Shown: in pieces, positions 44,892 to 53,360 of the stretch
Layout: each line of letters begins with the position of its first letter
Numbering within the stretch: the first letter of the stretch is position 1
Source of the DNA: Aureispira sp. CCB-QB1
Lineage (GTDB): Bacteria; Bacteroidota; Bacteroidia; Chitinophagales; Saprospiraceae
Reading direction: 5' to 3'
DNA: 64,000 bases
NCBI RefSeq assembly: GCF_000724545.1
Contig: NZ_JHBV01000043.1
Span: 248,001-312,000 of the forward strand
The notes under the pieces: generated by a model
Told to the model about the DNA's origin: nothing
The model's input: only the letters and a program-made list of their open reading frames with translations
Databases searched by the model: none
Position numbers and translations under genes: made by a program

Positions 44892-45479
44892 TTAGCCTGG
44901 GCTATAAATGACCCGCCGTTTTTTCATTTTTTTAAATACAAAGGCAAAAGAAACGCCAGCTATAAGACTATGAGATTTAGGGATTGCAATTAATTTGATG
45001 GGGATAAGATCTATATTTAGATAGAAGCTAAGACGCATTTTTTTTCTTATTCTAAACGCCATAGAACCACAAACCCCAAGATGAAACTGAGGAGTAGGAA
45101 GTTGTTCAGAAAGTAGTAACATTGGATCTAATCCTAAACTAAAATGGACGATTCTTCCTGCTTTAAAAATAGTCTGAATCGGAAGACTAAAGCAATGATT
45201 GCCTTGGTAAGGGTACCAATCATTAGTGGGGAAGTTAAGATACCTAAAATTATAAAACAAACTGGTTCTAATATTGATAAGAGCAGATACCTCTCTTTCT
45301 AAAAAAAAGCCAGCTTTTAGACCTGGAGTTGTATAGGCTCCTGAAAAGATATTAGAGACTTGAGGTTGCCCAATGTAGTCGGACAGGTGTTGCCCTATTT
45401 CTATGCCAATTTCTGTTTGTGCGTTAGCGTGTAGTACGCCTAAGATGGACATACAAAAGGCGAGGAGAGTGGTTTTCAT
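44892..45479 (-). CDS. Outer-membrane barrel protein, paralog 2 (KRRVIYSPG tail)
   Basis: 195 residues, signal peptide ending HANAQ. Same length and plan as its neighbour: IGIEIGQHLSDYIG, AGFFLEREVSALINIRTSLFYN, IVHFSLGLDPMLLL, MRLSFYLNIDLI and the tail KKMKKRRVIYSPG. It also resembles the third barrel gene in AGFFLE/GMFAEVE and the LFAIRSGVFY-type strand. The three genes are in tandem on one strand with gaps of 52-63 bases, upstream of the eCIS-cargo-like gene. Confidence 0.75.
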   Translation of the reverse strand: MKTTLLAFCMSILGVLHANAQTEIGIEIGQHLSDYIGQPQVSNIFSGAYTTPGLKAGFFLEREVSALINIRTSLFYNFRYLNFPTNDWYPYQGNHCFSLPIQTIFKAGRIVHFSLGLDPMLLLSEQLPTPQFHLGVCGSMAFRIRKKMRLSFYLNIDLIPIKLIAIPKSHSLIAGVSFAFVFKKMKKRRVIYSPG

Positions 45480-45531
45480 AGTAACAATGGATTATTTTTT
45501 TGTTGCTGAATGCTAGGATTGGTTAGATTGC

Positions 45532-46188
45532 TTATAGAAAAGGAGGGCAAAGGTCAACAGGAATAAAGGAAGACTGTGGGGTGCTGATCAATACATACGA
45601 TAGGCTAATTCCTGCAATAATATTATTGTAAAAATCATTTTGTCGAGATTGTCTAGTGCGGATCTCTAATAATTTGTTGAAACCATGCATGTAATAAGCT
45701 GCTACACGAAGCTGTTCTGTGATGTGGAAAGCGCATTCCCCCCGCATACCTAATTGTATACTCGGTATCCGAATAAGAGGTAAATTACTACCCAAGACAG
45801 TATTCATCTCAACACCTAAGGCAACTTGTACTTGTTGATTGAGTTTGAGTACACCCATCATTGGAATATTGAGGCTATGCATATCCCAATATTTATCGGT
45901 ATTATAAGGATTGGGAACATTACCAAAGTGAAAGCCTCGTAACGTATAAAACACACCGCTTCTTATAGCAAATAAAGAACTGATTTCTACCTCTGCAAAC
46001 ATTCCTCCACGTACACCAATTCGTTGAGCATAGTAGGGGATTGTTTGGTTAGAAGGGACAATAGCAGATATAGCGGTTCCTACCTCAGGACCTATATGAA
46101 TCTGCGCTTGAAGCCGATTTGGAAGGGAAAAACACCATCCTAAGAAAAGGAGTAAAGCCTTTGACACAAACAATTTTTTCACAAACAT
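45532..46188 (-). CDS. Outer-membrane barrel protein, paralog 3
   Basis: 218 residues, signal peptide ending RLQAQ. Barrel strands IHIGPEVGTAISAI, GVRGGMFAEVEISSLFAIRSGVFYTLRGF, QVAVALGVEMNT-like and LRVAAYYMHGFNKL. The strand order and the FAEVEISSL segment align with paralogs 1 and 2, but the C-terminus differs (ends in Pro-rich CPPFL without the KRRVIYSPG tail). It is the first gene of the leftward barrel trio. Confidence 0.75.
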   Translation of the reverse strand: MFVKKLFVSKALLLFLGWCFSLPNRLQAQIHIGPEVGTAISAIVPSNQTIPYYAQRIGVRGGMFAEVEISSLFAIRSGVFYTLRGFHFGNVPNPYNTDKYWDMHSLNIPMMGVLKLNQQVQVALGVEMNTVLGSNLPLIRIPSIQLGMRGECAFHITEQLRVAAYYMHGFNKLLEIRTRQSRQNDFYNNIIAGISLSYVLISTPQSSFIPVDLCPPFL

Positions 46189-46372
46189 TGATTTTGTTGT
46201 ATAATAAATAGAATGTGTAAAGTTGTGGCATAGATGGATGGTTTATTTTATGAAGTAAGGGGTAGTTGCCAGATAAAATTTAGGTTTATCTTTTAATGAT
46301 AAACATAGGACGTCGTATCTTGCAAAGGCAGTTCTTTTATAAAACCACTAAAATTTAAAATACGCTGCTTAT

Positions 46373-46419
46373 ATTCTAAAAAAAAGCTATTGCCATTGTT
46401 GAATAGTTCATGGCAATAG
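46373..46419 (-). terminator. Intrinsic terminator after carotenoid-type gene
   Basis: On the minus strand a perfect 10-bp stem (CTATTGCCAT with ATGGCAATAG, arms at 46410-46419 and 46387-46396) is followed by C and a run of eight T. It lies 16 bases past the stop of the leftward gene at 46435. Confidence 0.85.
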
Positions 46420-46434
46420 TGCATTAATCAAGGG

Positions 46435-47049
46435 TTATAAAAAGCTAAATACACCAATAAAAAATATTAATAGACCACCATAAATATAAATAGCCATTGA
46501 ATTTTTGGAGCTAACCTGTAATCGAGCAAATAAATATTGACAGACAAGACTCCATAAAAAAACAACGGCGAAAAATAGACTATTCCCATTGGTCGAGGCA
46601 ATTGTCCAAAAATCAAGTTTAGGAGCTACTTGATGAATGAGTCCCGTTAATCCTGTCATGAGTAATGCCCCAGAGATAATCTGTAACCATTGGTTTTTTA
46701 GCGGTGATTTATGGATGATACAAGCGGTACTAAAGGCATTGACCAACCAATAAATAGGCATTACTAGAGGTATTCCTAATAGACTAAATCCAAGTGTTTT
46801 TCCAAAAGAATAAGGTATTGTTTGTGTCATAAGTGTTTCTATACCAAGACTTAAAATTAAAGTGCTTGCTATGAAAAAAAACACCGATTTATTCCATTCT
46901 TTTTGATAAAGAAAGAGCAAAAGTGCATTGAGTAGAATAAAATAAGGGGTGTAATACAAATACCAAGCTTGTTGATGTGGGGTAGTAAAGCCAACTAGTG
47001 AAGCCATATAAACGATCATGAGAAGAATAACAGCAGGTACGTAACTCAT
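46435..47049 (-). CDS. Membrane protein of the carotenoid-biosynthesis (CruF-like) type
   Basis: 204 residues with about seven membrane helices. The central segment IASTLILSLGIETL...TIPYSFGKTLGFSLLGIPLVMPIYWLVNAF has the pattern of DUF422/CruF-type proteins (E in a membrane helix, P-x-F/S-G, then GxPL and a W in the next helix), which hydrate carotenoid end groups. The match is partial, so the assignment is tentative. It starts 38 bases downstream of a TAnnTTTG box on its strand and shares a short intergenic region with the divergent ABC-F gene. Confidence 0.6.
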   Translation of the reverse strand: MSYVPAVILLMIVYMASLVGFTTPHQQAWYLYYTPYFILLNALLLFLYQKEWNKSVFFFIASTLILSLGIETLMTQTIPYSFGKTLGFSLLGIPLVMPIYWLVNAFSTACIIHKSPLKNQWLQIISGALLMTGLTGLIHQVAPKLDFWTIASTNGNSLFFAVVFLWSLVCQYLFARLQVSSKNSMAIYIYGGLLIFFIGVFSFL

Positions 47050-47086
47050 TATTTATTGTTTTGTATTGTCAATTGTATTCGGAGCG

Positions 47087-47094
47087 CAAAGATA
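47087..47094 (-). promoter_or_regulatory. -7 box for the leftward membrane-protein gene
   Basis: The plus strand reads CAAAGATA, i.e. TATCTTTG on the minus strand, an exact TAnnTTTG match 38 bases before the ATG at 47049. No clean -33 TTTG at the right distance. Confidence 0.45.
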
Positions 47095-47155
47095 ATGGAT
47101 ATTGTTTGCTAATTTGGGGTTTTGTTAGAAAAAGCTCAAAATGGAAGTATTATTA

Positions 47156-47188
47156 TTTGAAAAAATTCATTAAAAATCACTACTTTTG
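47156..47188 (+). promoter_or_regulatory. Full-match Bacteroidota sigma-A promoter for ABC-F gene
   Basis: TTTG at 47156-47159, a 21-base spacer, then TACTTTTG at 47181-47188, matching the TTTG / TAnnTTTG consensus at the preferred spacing. It leaves a 5' leader of roughly 70 bases before the ABC-F ATG at 47267. Confidence 0.75.
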
Positions 47189-47266
47189 CATCAAATTTCT
47201 TAACAACAGAGAAGTATTGGAGATAAAACCTCCTAATATTTCTATTCTATATCTATAACAAATCTT

Positions 47267-48904
47267 ATGTTAACAGTTAGTAACCTTTCATTACAATTTG
47301 GGAAACGAGTGCTTTTTGATGAAGTAAACATCAAATTTACACGGGGCAATTGTTATGGTGTAATTGGTGCCAATGGTGCTGGAAAATCAACTTTTCTTAA
47401 AATCTTATCAGGAGAAATTGAGTCAACTCTAGGACATGTTGCCAAAGAACCAGATGCTCGTATGACTGTATTGAAACAGGATCATTTTGCTTATGACGAA
47501 TATACAGTATTGGATACTGTAATGATGGGGCATGAAAAACTATACAACACAAAAGTTGAACTGGATAATATTTATTTGAAAGAAGATTTTAGTGATGCAG
47601 ACGGTGTTAGAGCGGGAGAGTTGAATGAGTTGTTTGAGGAGATGGGAGGATGGAATGCTGAAAGCGATGCCGCTATGTTGTTGAGTAACCTAGGAGTAGT
47701 AGAGGCAGATCATTTTAAAAAAATGGAAGAGCTGAATACGAATCAAAAGGTTCGCGTGTTGTTGGCTCAAGTACTATATGGTAATCCTGATATTTTGATC
47801 TTGGATGAGCCTACGAACGATTTGGATGCAGAGACAATTATGTGGTTAGAAGATTTCTTGGCAGATTTTAAAAATACCGTAATTGTAGTATCGCATGATC
47901 GTCACTTTTTGGATGCAGTTTGTACGCATATCGTGGATGTAGATCACAAGAAAATTAAGTTGTCTACAGGTAACTATACCTTCTGGTATCAAACTAGCCA
48001 GTTGTTGAGTCGTCAGATGGCAGATAAAAACAAGAAAAATGAGCAAAAGCGTAAGGAATTAATGGATTTTATCCAACGGTTCTCTGCCAATGCATCAAAA
48101 GCCAAACAAGCAACTAGCCGTAAAAAGGCCTTAGAAAAATTGGATTTGAACGAAATTTCTGTTTCTTCTCGTCGTTATCCAGGTATTATTTTTAAGCAAA
48201 ACAGAGAAATAGGCAACCAAGTATTAACAGTTAATTCTTTAAAAAAGGTACTGGGAGATACTGTTTTATTTGATAATCTGAATTTCACTGTTGAGAAAGG
48301 AGACAAAATTGCTGTTCGTTCTAAAAACTCTTTGGCCGTAACAAAATTGTTCCAAGTTTTGGCAGGTGAAGAGGGAGAAACACAAGATTCTGGAGATTTT
48401 GAATGGGGAGTAACGGTAACAAAATCTTACCTTCCTAATGAGAATGCTAAATACTTTAATTCTGACTTGGATTTGGTCGATTGGTTGCGCCAATATTCGG
48501 AAGAAAAAGATGAGACTTTTATTCGTGGATTTTTAGGTCGTATGTTGTTCTCTGGAGAAGAAACACAAAAAAGTTGTAATGTTCTTTCTGGAGGAGAGAA
48601 AGTACGTTGCTTGATGTCTAAGATTATGTTGGAAGAAGGAAATGTACTTATCTTAGATGAGCCTACTTCTCACTTAGATTTGGAATCCATTACCAAATTG
48701 AACGAAGCGTTAATTGATTACCCTGGAATCGTGATCTTTACTTCTCATGACCACGAGTTTACACAAACAGTAGCCAACCGAATTATTGAAATTGGACCTA
48801 ATGGTATGCTGGATAAGTTGATGACTTACGATGAGTATTTACAAGATGAGAAGGTTAAAAATCAAAGAGAAGAATTGTACAAAGGTACTGTTTATGCTTC
48901 ATAG
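47267..48904 (+). CDS. ABC-F family ATPase (YbiT-type)
   Basis: 545 residues with two fused nucleotide-binding domains. NBD1 has Walker A GANGAGKST and Walker B ILILDEPTNDLD. The linker (residues ~245-300) is rich in Lys/Arg. NBD2 has a degenerate Walker A (VRSKNSLAVTKL in place of GxxGxGKST), an intact LSGGEKVRCLMSK signature and LILDEPTSHLD. YbiT members share this weakened NBD2 P-loop. The family binds the ribosomal E site and modulates translation. It has its own promoter and a terminator. Confidence 0.92.
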   Translation: MLTVSNLSLQFGKRVLFDEVNIKFTRGNCYGVIGANGAGKSTFLKILSGEIESTLGHVAKEPDARMTVLKQDHFAYDEYTVLDTVMMGHEKLYNTKVELDNIYLKEDFSDADGVRAGELNELFEEMGGWNAESDAAMLLSNLGVVEADHFKKMEELNTNQKVRVLLAQVLYGNPDILILDEPTNDLDAETIMWLEDFLADFKNTVIVVSHDRHFLDAVCTHIVDVDHKKIKLSTGNYTFWYQTSQLLSRQMADKNKKNEQKRKELMDFIQRFSANASKAKQATSRKKALEKLDLNEISVSSRRYPGIIFKQNREIGNQVLTVNSLKKVLGDTVLFDNLNFTVEKGDKIAVRSKNSLAVTKLFQVLAGEEGETQDSGDFEWGVTVTKSYLPNENAKYFNSDLDLVDWLRQYSEEKDETFIRGFLGRMLFSGEETQKSCNVLSGGEKVRCLMSKIMLEEGNVLILDEPTSHLDLESITKLNEALIDYPGIVIFTSHDHEFTQTVANRIIEIGPNGMLDKLMTYDEYLQDEKVKNQREELYKGTVYAS

Positions 48905-48939
48905 CTAAAGCAGATCTTATGTATTGAATACTATAAATT

Positions 48940-48978
48940 AAAAAGTGCTTGATAGAATTTCTGTTAAGCGCTTTTTTT
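48940..48978 (+). terminator. Intrinsic terminator after ABC-F gene
   Basis: AAAAAGTGCTT (48940-48950) pairs with AAGCGCTTTTT (from 48966), allowing one G-U, and runs into a T7 tract. It overlaps the TTG that opens the following frame, supporting the ATG at 49009 as the real FKBP start. Confidence 0.75.
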
Positions 48979-49008
48979 AATTCTATTGACATTATTATTA
49001 GTAGCAGT

Positions 49009-49440
49009 ATGAGTGAAAAAATGGAAGCGTTTAAACGCAAATTAGCAGCAAAAAGAAAAGCTCAAAACGAAGCTTTTTTAGCAGAAAATGCACAAAAAGA
49101 AACGGTAACAGTATTGGATAACGGAATTCAATACGAAGTTTTGGAGGAAGGATTTGGTAAAGTAAGTCCTAGTGTAAAAGATTGGGTAACTGTGCATTAT
49201 CATGGTACGCTCATTGATGGAAAGGTTTTTGATAGTTCTGTAGATAGGAAAAAAACAGCTACGTTTAAATTAAATAATTTGATTCAAGCTTGGCAAGAAG
49301 TTGTTCCGTTAATGGTTGCTGGTGATAAGTGGCGTCTTGTTGTGCCTCCAAGTATGGGGTACGGGGATCGTCAAGAAGGTAAAATTCCTAGCAACTCTAT
49401 TTTGATATTCGAATTAGAATTAATTGCAATAGGAAAATAA
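49009..49440 (+). CDS. FKBP-type peptidyl-prolyl isomerase, cytoplasmic
   Basis: 143 residues from the ATG at 49009. A short basic helix (EAFKRKLAAKRKAQNEAFL) leads to one FKBP domain: GIQYEVLEEG, VTVHYHGTLIDGKVFDSS, LIQAWQEVVPLMVAGDKWRL and PPSMGYGDRQEG followed by IPSNSILIFELELIAI. Conserved active-site positions (Tyr, Phe, Asp of the KVFDSS strand, Trp of AWQE, Tyr of MGYG) are present. No signal peptide, so probably cytoplasmic folding help. Its domain is a close paralog of the exported FKBP downstream, from which it is separated by a repeat element. Confidence 0.9.
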   Translation: MSEKMEAFKRKLAAKRKAQNEAFLAENAQKETVTVLDNGIQYEVLEEGFGKVSPSVKDWVTVHYHGTLIDGKVFDSSVDRKKTATFKLNNLIQAWQEVVPLMVAGDKWRLVVPPSMGYGDRQEGKIPSNSILIFELELIAIGK

Positions 49441-49444
49441 TCAA

Positions 49445-49565
49445 TAGTTCGTTGAAACCACGAAGTAGCAGCGCAGGTAACTAAGCGAAGCGATCTCATA
49501 AAATACCACGCAGTAGCAGCGAAGCTAACTAAAAGCGTAGCGCTCACGAAGTAATCAACGAACTA
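49445..49565. repeat. Complete short copy of dispersed MITE-like repeat (copy E)
   Basis: 121 bases with perfect 11-bp terminal inverted repeats TAGTTCGTTGA (49445-49455) and TCAACGAACTA (49555-49565). Between them are two tandem modules: ACCACGAAGTAGCAGCGCAG..CTAAGCGAAGCGATCTC and ACCACGCAGTAGCAGCGAAG..CTAAAAGCGTAGCGCTC. It has no coding capacity and sits between two FKBP genes. It is the cleanest minimal copy in the window. Confidence 0.92.
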
Positions 49566-49629
49566 CTAAATAATAATACTCAGTCTAAAATAGGCAATGG
49601 TCAGGACGTGAAGTATAAAACAAATATTT

Positions 49630-50532
49630 ATGAAAAGATTTAATTTTTTGCTAGGAATATTCTTCTTGCTTGGCTTTTGTCAAACAAGCAATGGGCAAAA
49701 CTCCAAGGAGATTATTACAGATCGTTTTGCGTATAGTTGTGGCGTATTAGCAGGAACCAATTTCCAAGATATTGGTTTGTCAAAAGACTTGATAATCGTA
49801 GACAAACTCTGGAGTGGGATAGAAGCTTTTATGACTGGTCAATCAAAGATAACAGAGGTGGCTGCTCAAAAAATGACCAAAGCCAAAACGATTGAACTGC
49901 AAAATACAGGAGATTTGTCTCAATTGACAAAAGCTTCCTTAAGTGATTTTTATTACAATTATGGAATTGTAATTGGTGCCAATTGGAAAACCTTTAAGAT
50001 TGATTTTAGTTCAGTAGGTCAAGAAGATTTTAAGCAAGGTATCTTGGCAGTATTTTCTAACACGGCATTGTTTAGTGCAGAAGAAGCACAAAAAGAAGTG
50101 AGTCTTAAATTTAAGGCTATTAAAGAAATGGAGGCTCAAGATCAACAGCACATTAATAAACAGTTTCTGAAAAAAAATAAAACCAAACCAGGTGTTATTG
50201 CACTAGAGAGTGGAATTCAATATGAAATCTTAAAGGAAGGAAGTGGTAAGCAGGTTAGTAATAACTCAAAAGAACTGATTACAGTGCATTACCATGGTAC
50301 ATTAATCAATGGAAAAGTCTTTGATAGTTCTGTACAAAAAGGCAAGCCAATTACGTTCAAATTAACAGGCGTAATCAAAGGGTGGCAAGAAGTAATTCCT
50401 TTGATGGAAGAAGGGGAAAAGATTAGAGCATATATTCCACCTTATTTGGGATATGGCAATAAGAAAACAGGAAATATTCCTCCAAATTCCATTTTAATTT
50501 TTGAAATTGAACTGATTAAAGTTGGACAATAA
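49630..50532 (+). CDS. Exported FKBP-type peptidyl-prolyl isomerase with N-terminal dimer domain
   Basis: 300 residues. Signal peptide (to about NGQ at residue 23). Residues ~25-165 resemble the helical FKBP_N domain of Mip/FkpA-like enzymes (FAYSCGVLAGTNFQDIG, FYYNYGIVIGANW). The C-terminal FKBP domain shows GIQYEILKEGSG, ITVHYHGTLINGKVFDSS, IKGWQEVIPLMEEGEKI and PPYLGYGNKKTG. It should act on outer-membrane and secreted proteins in the periplasm. It is convergent with the TonB receptor gene. Confidence 0.92.
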   Translation: MKRFNFLLGIFFLLGFCQTSNGQNSKEIITDRFAYSCGVLAGTNFQDIGLSKDLIIVDKLWSGIEAFMTGQSKITEVAAQKMTKAKTIELQNTGDLSQLTKASLSDFYYNYGIVIGANWKTFKIDFSSVGQEDFKQGILAVFSNTALFSAEEAQKEVSLKFKAIKEMEAQDQQHINKQFLKKNKTKPGVIALESGIQYEILKEGSGKQVSNNSKELITVHYHGTLINGKVFDSSVQKGKPITFKLTGVIKGWQEVIPLMEEGEKIRAYIPPYLGYGNKKTGNIPPNSILIFEIELIKVGQ

Positions 50533-50535
50533 AAT

Positions 50536-50573
50536 GTTGAAGTTTTGAATACTCGTGCATTCAAAACTTCAAC
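50536..50573. terminator. Bidirectional terminator
   Basis: Perfect 15-bp stem GTTGAAGTTTTGAAT (50536-50550) with ATTCAAAACTTCAAC (50559-50573) between convergent genes. Confidence 0.85.
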
Positions 50574-50594
50574 TAATATTAAAACGATACAACT

Positions 50595-53186
50595 TTAGCC
50601 ACCAAAACCAACTGTTAAACCACTAACAAATCGGATAGGGTCTTGTGGTGAAGCTCCCAAGCCAATTGCTGAGTTGTCTGTTGCATGATAGTATTTACTA
50701 TTTAGGACATTATTAATTTTTACGAATACATCCAAATTTACTTTTTTAGTCGTAATGATTTTGTATTTAGCAAATAGATTCCACACAACAAAAGAAGGGC
50801 TTCCCGTTTGAAAGAAATTACCATCATTATCAATAAAACCATTGTTATAACTTTCTGAACGATAGATAAGACTATTGTTCAAACTGAAATTATATAAGCG
50901 GAATAATACCCCCGCTTTTAAGGTGTGCCTAGCTGAGAAAGGGAGGTATTGTAAGTTTTCGATTTGACCATCTGCAAATGTATAACTGGCGTGCATTTTT
51001 AATTTTATTTGTTCTTTAGAACCTAAAACAACTCGATAGTCAGCCCGCAAAGTTCCTCCGTAGGTATATATAAGTTCTTCTCGATTAATGGCTCTTTCGG
51101 CTGCTGTAATTGGAATCCCTTTAAAAGTTTGATTGTCAAACTCTGTTTTGAACTTGACAGCATTACCAATTACATTAAGATAGCCATTGACACCAATCGA
51201 CAAATCGCCTTTGACATACTTGGTAGAAAGCTCAATGGTATTGAGTGTTTCAGGGCGCAAATTTTCATTAGGAAGACGCCAAAAACCGCCCTCAATATGT
51301 GTGTATTCTCCACTTGCATTGGCAACAGGATAAAAAATGCCAAAATGATCGTACTTGCGCTGGGGGAGTGGTTGTAAGTAACCTCGACCTATTAGAAGTT
51401 TAAAATTAAGGGTACTTAGTGGTTTATAAATAAGCCCAAGCCTTGGACTGATACTATTATAAGTCCGTAGTGTTTTGGCAGGAGAATATTCGCTAATATC
51501 AAAAATTTGATCAAATCGAGCACCTAAAGTAATTAATAGTTTATCTTTTATATTAACACGGTATTCTGCAAAAGCAGCTGCTATAACACGTCGTAAATAA
51601 TATAGATCTTGATAAATCTTTAAGCTATTTCCATCTGCATCGGTGTGATTTGTCCCTAAATAATAAATGTTATCATCTACAGTATTAACAGGGCGAACGG
51701 GTAAGAAAAGTTGAGTAGGTTGTTGGGGAATATCACTAGTTTTGGGCAAGGTCATTGAGTGTTGGAGCGTAATACCTACAGCAAGTTTATGGGTTTTGTT
51801 GAAGGTATAGTTAAAGGTCTCGGTTAGTCTTGCTCCCATATCCGTTCCAGTCTTGTAGGCATTGGCATAACCAGAAAATGTATTAACAAATTTACTATTC
51901 AAAGGAATAAACATGAATGTGGCATTGAGCAACGTATTTAACGACCACTTATTGGATCGTTTAGGTTGGTATAGCTGATTGATATTTATTCCAGAAAGAG
52001 AACTACCATATCTAGATTCTTTCCAATAAGGAGAATATTGACCTTTAGTGCCTATCGAACTACTATGTTGTTCTTGATTATGAAAGAAACCAATGGTCAA
52101 CTTTTTGTATCTAAATTTAGCATCAAAGAAGTAACTGAAACGACTCAAATCGAAGCTTTTGATGGGAAGTTGTTGTGTATTTCCTGTTGGGTCAAAAGGA
52201 CTGCGGAGTACTGTTCCGTTATTCATATAATTGTTGTTATACCATCTAAATTCATCTGGGTATTGTTCGTTGAGATTGACACCTTCCGAATAATACATTC
52301 CTCCAGACATCGAGAAAGACATCTTATCGTTGCCCAGTCCAAATTGAAACGCATTGGAGGTTGTATTGTACAAGCCATAACTTCCAGTTAAATTAAACCC
52401 TTTGGCATTCCTTCCTCTTTTGGTAATGATATTGACAACCCCCATATAAGCATCGGCACCATATAGAGCCGAAGCAGGCCCTAAAATAACCTCTACTCGA
52501 TCAACATGTCGGATGTTAAAATTTTCAAGAATGGCCATTTTGGTACTAGTCATACTATTATAACGTACTCCATCTACTAAAAGTAGTAATTTTTCATTTC
52601 CTTGAATTCCTCTAGACGAGATTGTATTGTAATCTTCAGACGTGAAGCGATTTTGAATTTCGATTTCTGGAATATCCAAGAGCAACTCATTTAAACCCAT
52701 ATAACCAGCATATTCAATATCTTCAGAGGTTACCACATAAATCGTAGCAGGAGTATTTTCAATAGATTCGTTAGAGGTTGAACCTGTTTCTGTTGTAGCT
52801 TTCTGTTTGGCTTCTAATGCTGCATAGGTATATATTTCGTTAATTTCAGCTGCCGGACCTCTAACTAATTTAAAATAAGCCAATTTTGTCTGATCTTCTC
52901 TTACTTGAATCCCTACAATACGAGTTGTCTTAAATCCAAAAGCAGAGCATTCTAGGTTGTACAAGCCTGGAGCAACATTTGCAAAAATAAATTCTCCTGC
53001 ATCTTTAGAAAATGCCTTGACAGGCGTTTTTTTACCTTTGAAAGAAACGAGTTGAATCGTAGCACCACGTATGATTTGCCCAGATTCGGAGTTGGAGACC
53101 AAACCACGGATATTTCCACCTAGTTCTGTCCATGCAAAAGAAAATTGAGAAAATAAAAGTATAATTACAATATAAAAATATTTCAT
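50595..53186 (-). CDS. TonB-dependent outer-membrane receptor
   Basis: 863 residues from the ATG at 53186, which gives a clean signal peptide (ending FSFA). The frame continues 31 codons upstream without resembling a leader. Order of domains: CarboxypepD_reg-like fold (~25-105; IRGLVSNSESGQIIRGATIQL), plug (~125-260; TPATIYVVTSEDIEYAGYMGLNELLLDIP, GILGPASALYGADAYMGVVNIIT-type motif), then a 22-strand barrel to the C-terminus. It imports a ligand using TonB energy. The DUF4856 lipoprotein and a secreted galactose-binding-like protein lie upstream on the same strand, which hints at a shared uptake locus, perhaps for iron. Confidence 0.93.
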   Translation of the reverse strand: MKYFYIVIILLFSQFSFAWTELGGNIRGLVSNSESGQIIRGATIQLVSFKGKKTPVKAFSKDAGEFIFANVAPGLYNLECSAFGFKTTRIVGIQVREDQTKLAYFKLVRGPAAEINEIYTYAALEAKQKATTETGSTSNESIENTPATIYVVTSEDIEYAGYMGLNELLLDIPEIEIQNRFTSEDYNTISSRGIQGNEKLLLLVDGVRYNSMTSTKMAILENFNIRHVDRVEVILGPASALYGADAYMGVVNIITKRGRNAKGFNLTGSYGLYNTTSNAFQFGLGNDKMSFSMSGGMYYSEGVNLNEQYPDEFRWYNNNYMNNGTVLRSPFDPTGNTQQLPIKSFDLSRFSYFFDAKFRYKKLTIGFFHNQEQHSSSIGTKGQYSPYWKESRYGSSLSGININQLYQPKRSNKWSLNTLLNATFMFIPLNSKFVNTFSGYANAYKTGTDMGARLTETFNYTFNKTHKLAVGITLQHSMTLPKTSDIPQQPTQLFLPVRPVNTVDDNIYYLGTNHTDADGNSLKIYQDLYYLRRVIAAAFAEYRVNIKDKLLITLGARFDQIFDISEYSPAKTLRTYNSISPRLGLIYKPLSTLNFKLLIGRGYLQPLPQRKYDHFGIFYPVANASGEYTHIEGGFWRLPNENLRPETLNTIELSTKYVKGDLSIGVNGYLNVIGNAVKFKTEFDNQTFKGIPITAAERAINREELIYTYGGTLRADYRVVLGSKEQIKLKMHASYTFADGQIENLQYLPFSARHTLKAGVLFRLYNFSLNNSLIYRSESYNNGFIDNDGNFFQTGSPSFVVWNLFAKYKIITTKKVNLDVFVKINNVLNSKYYHATDNSAIGLGASPQDPIRFVSGLTVGFGG

Positions 53187-53360
53187 TGTTAAAATGAGAC
53201 TAATGTTGTTAGTTCTATTGGAATTATTGGAGGATTGTGCAATAGAAAACCAACGTTTATAAAAGTAGAGTTTCTTCACTTACAAATAGAAGAACAAAAG
53301 CAGTCATAAAAAAATCACTTGTTTTGTCCTTCTATCTAGTTGTCAACACATTTAGCAAAC

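Noticed and set aside
46293-46424. A 43-codon leftward frame with an ATG directly after the carotenoid-type gene (ending TTSYVYH).
   Set aside because: Its first third is the perfect hairpin plus T8 tract of an intrinsic terminator, which better explains the sequence. No family recognised. Proteomics or conservation could reopen it.
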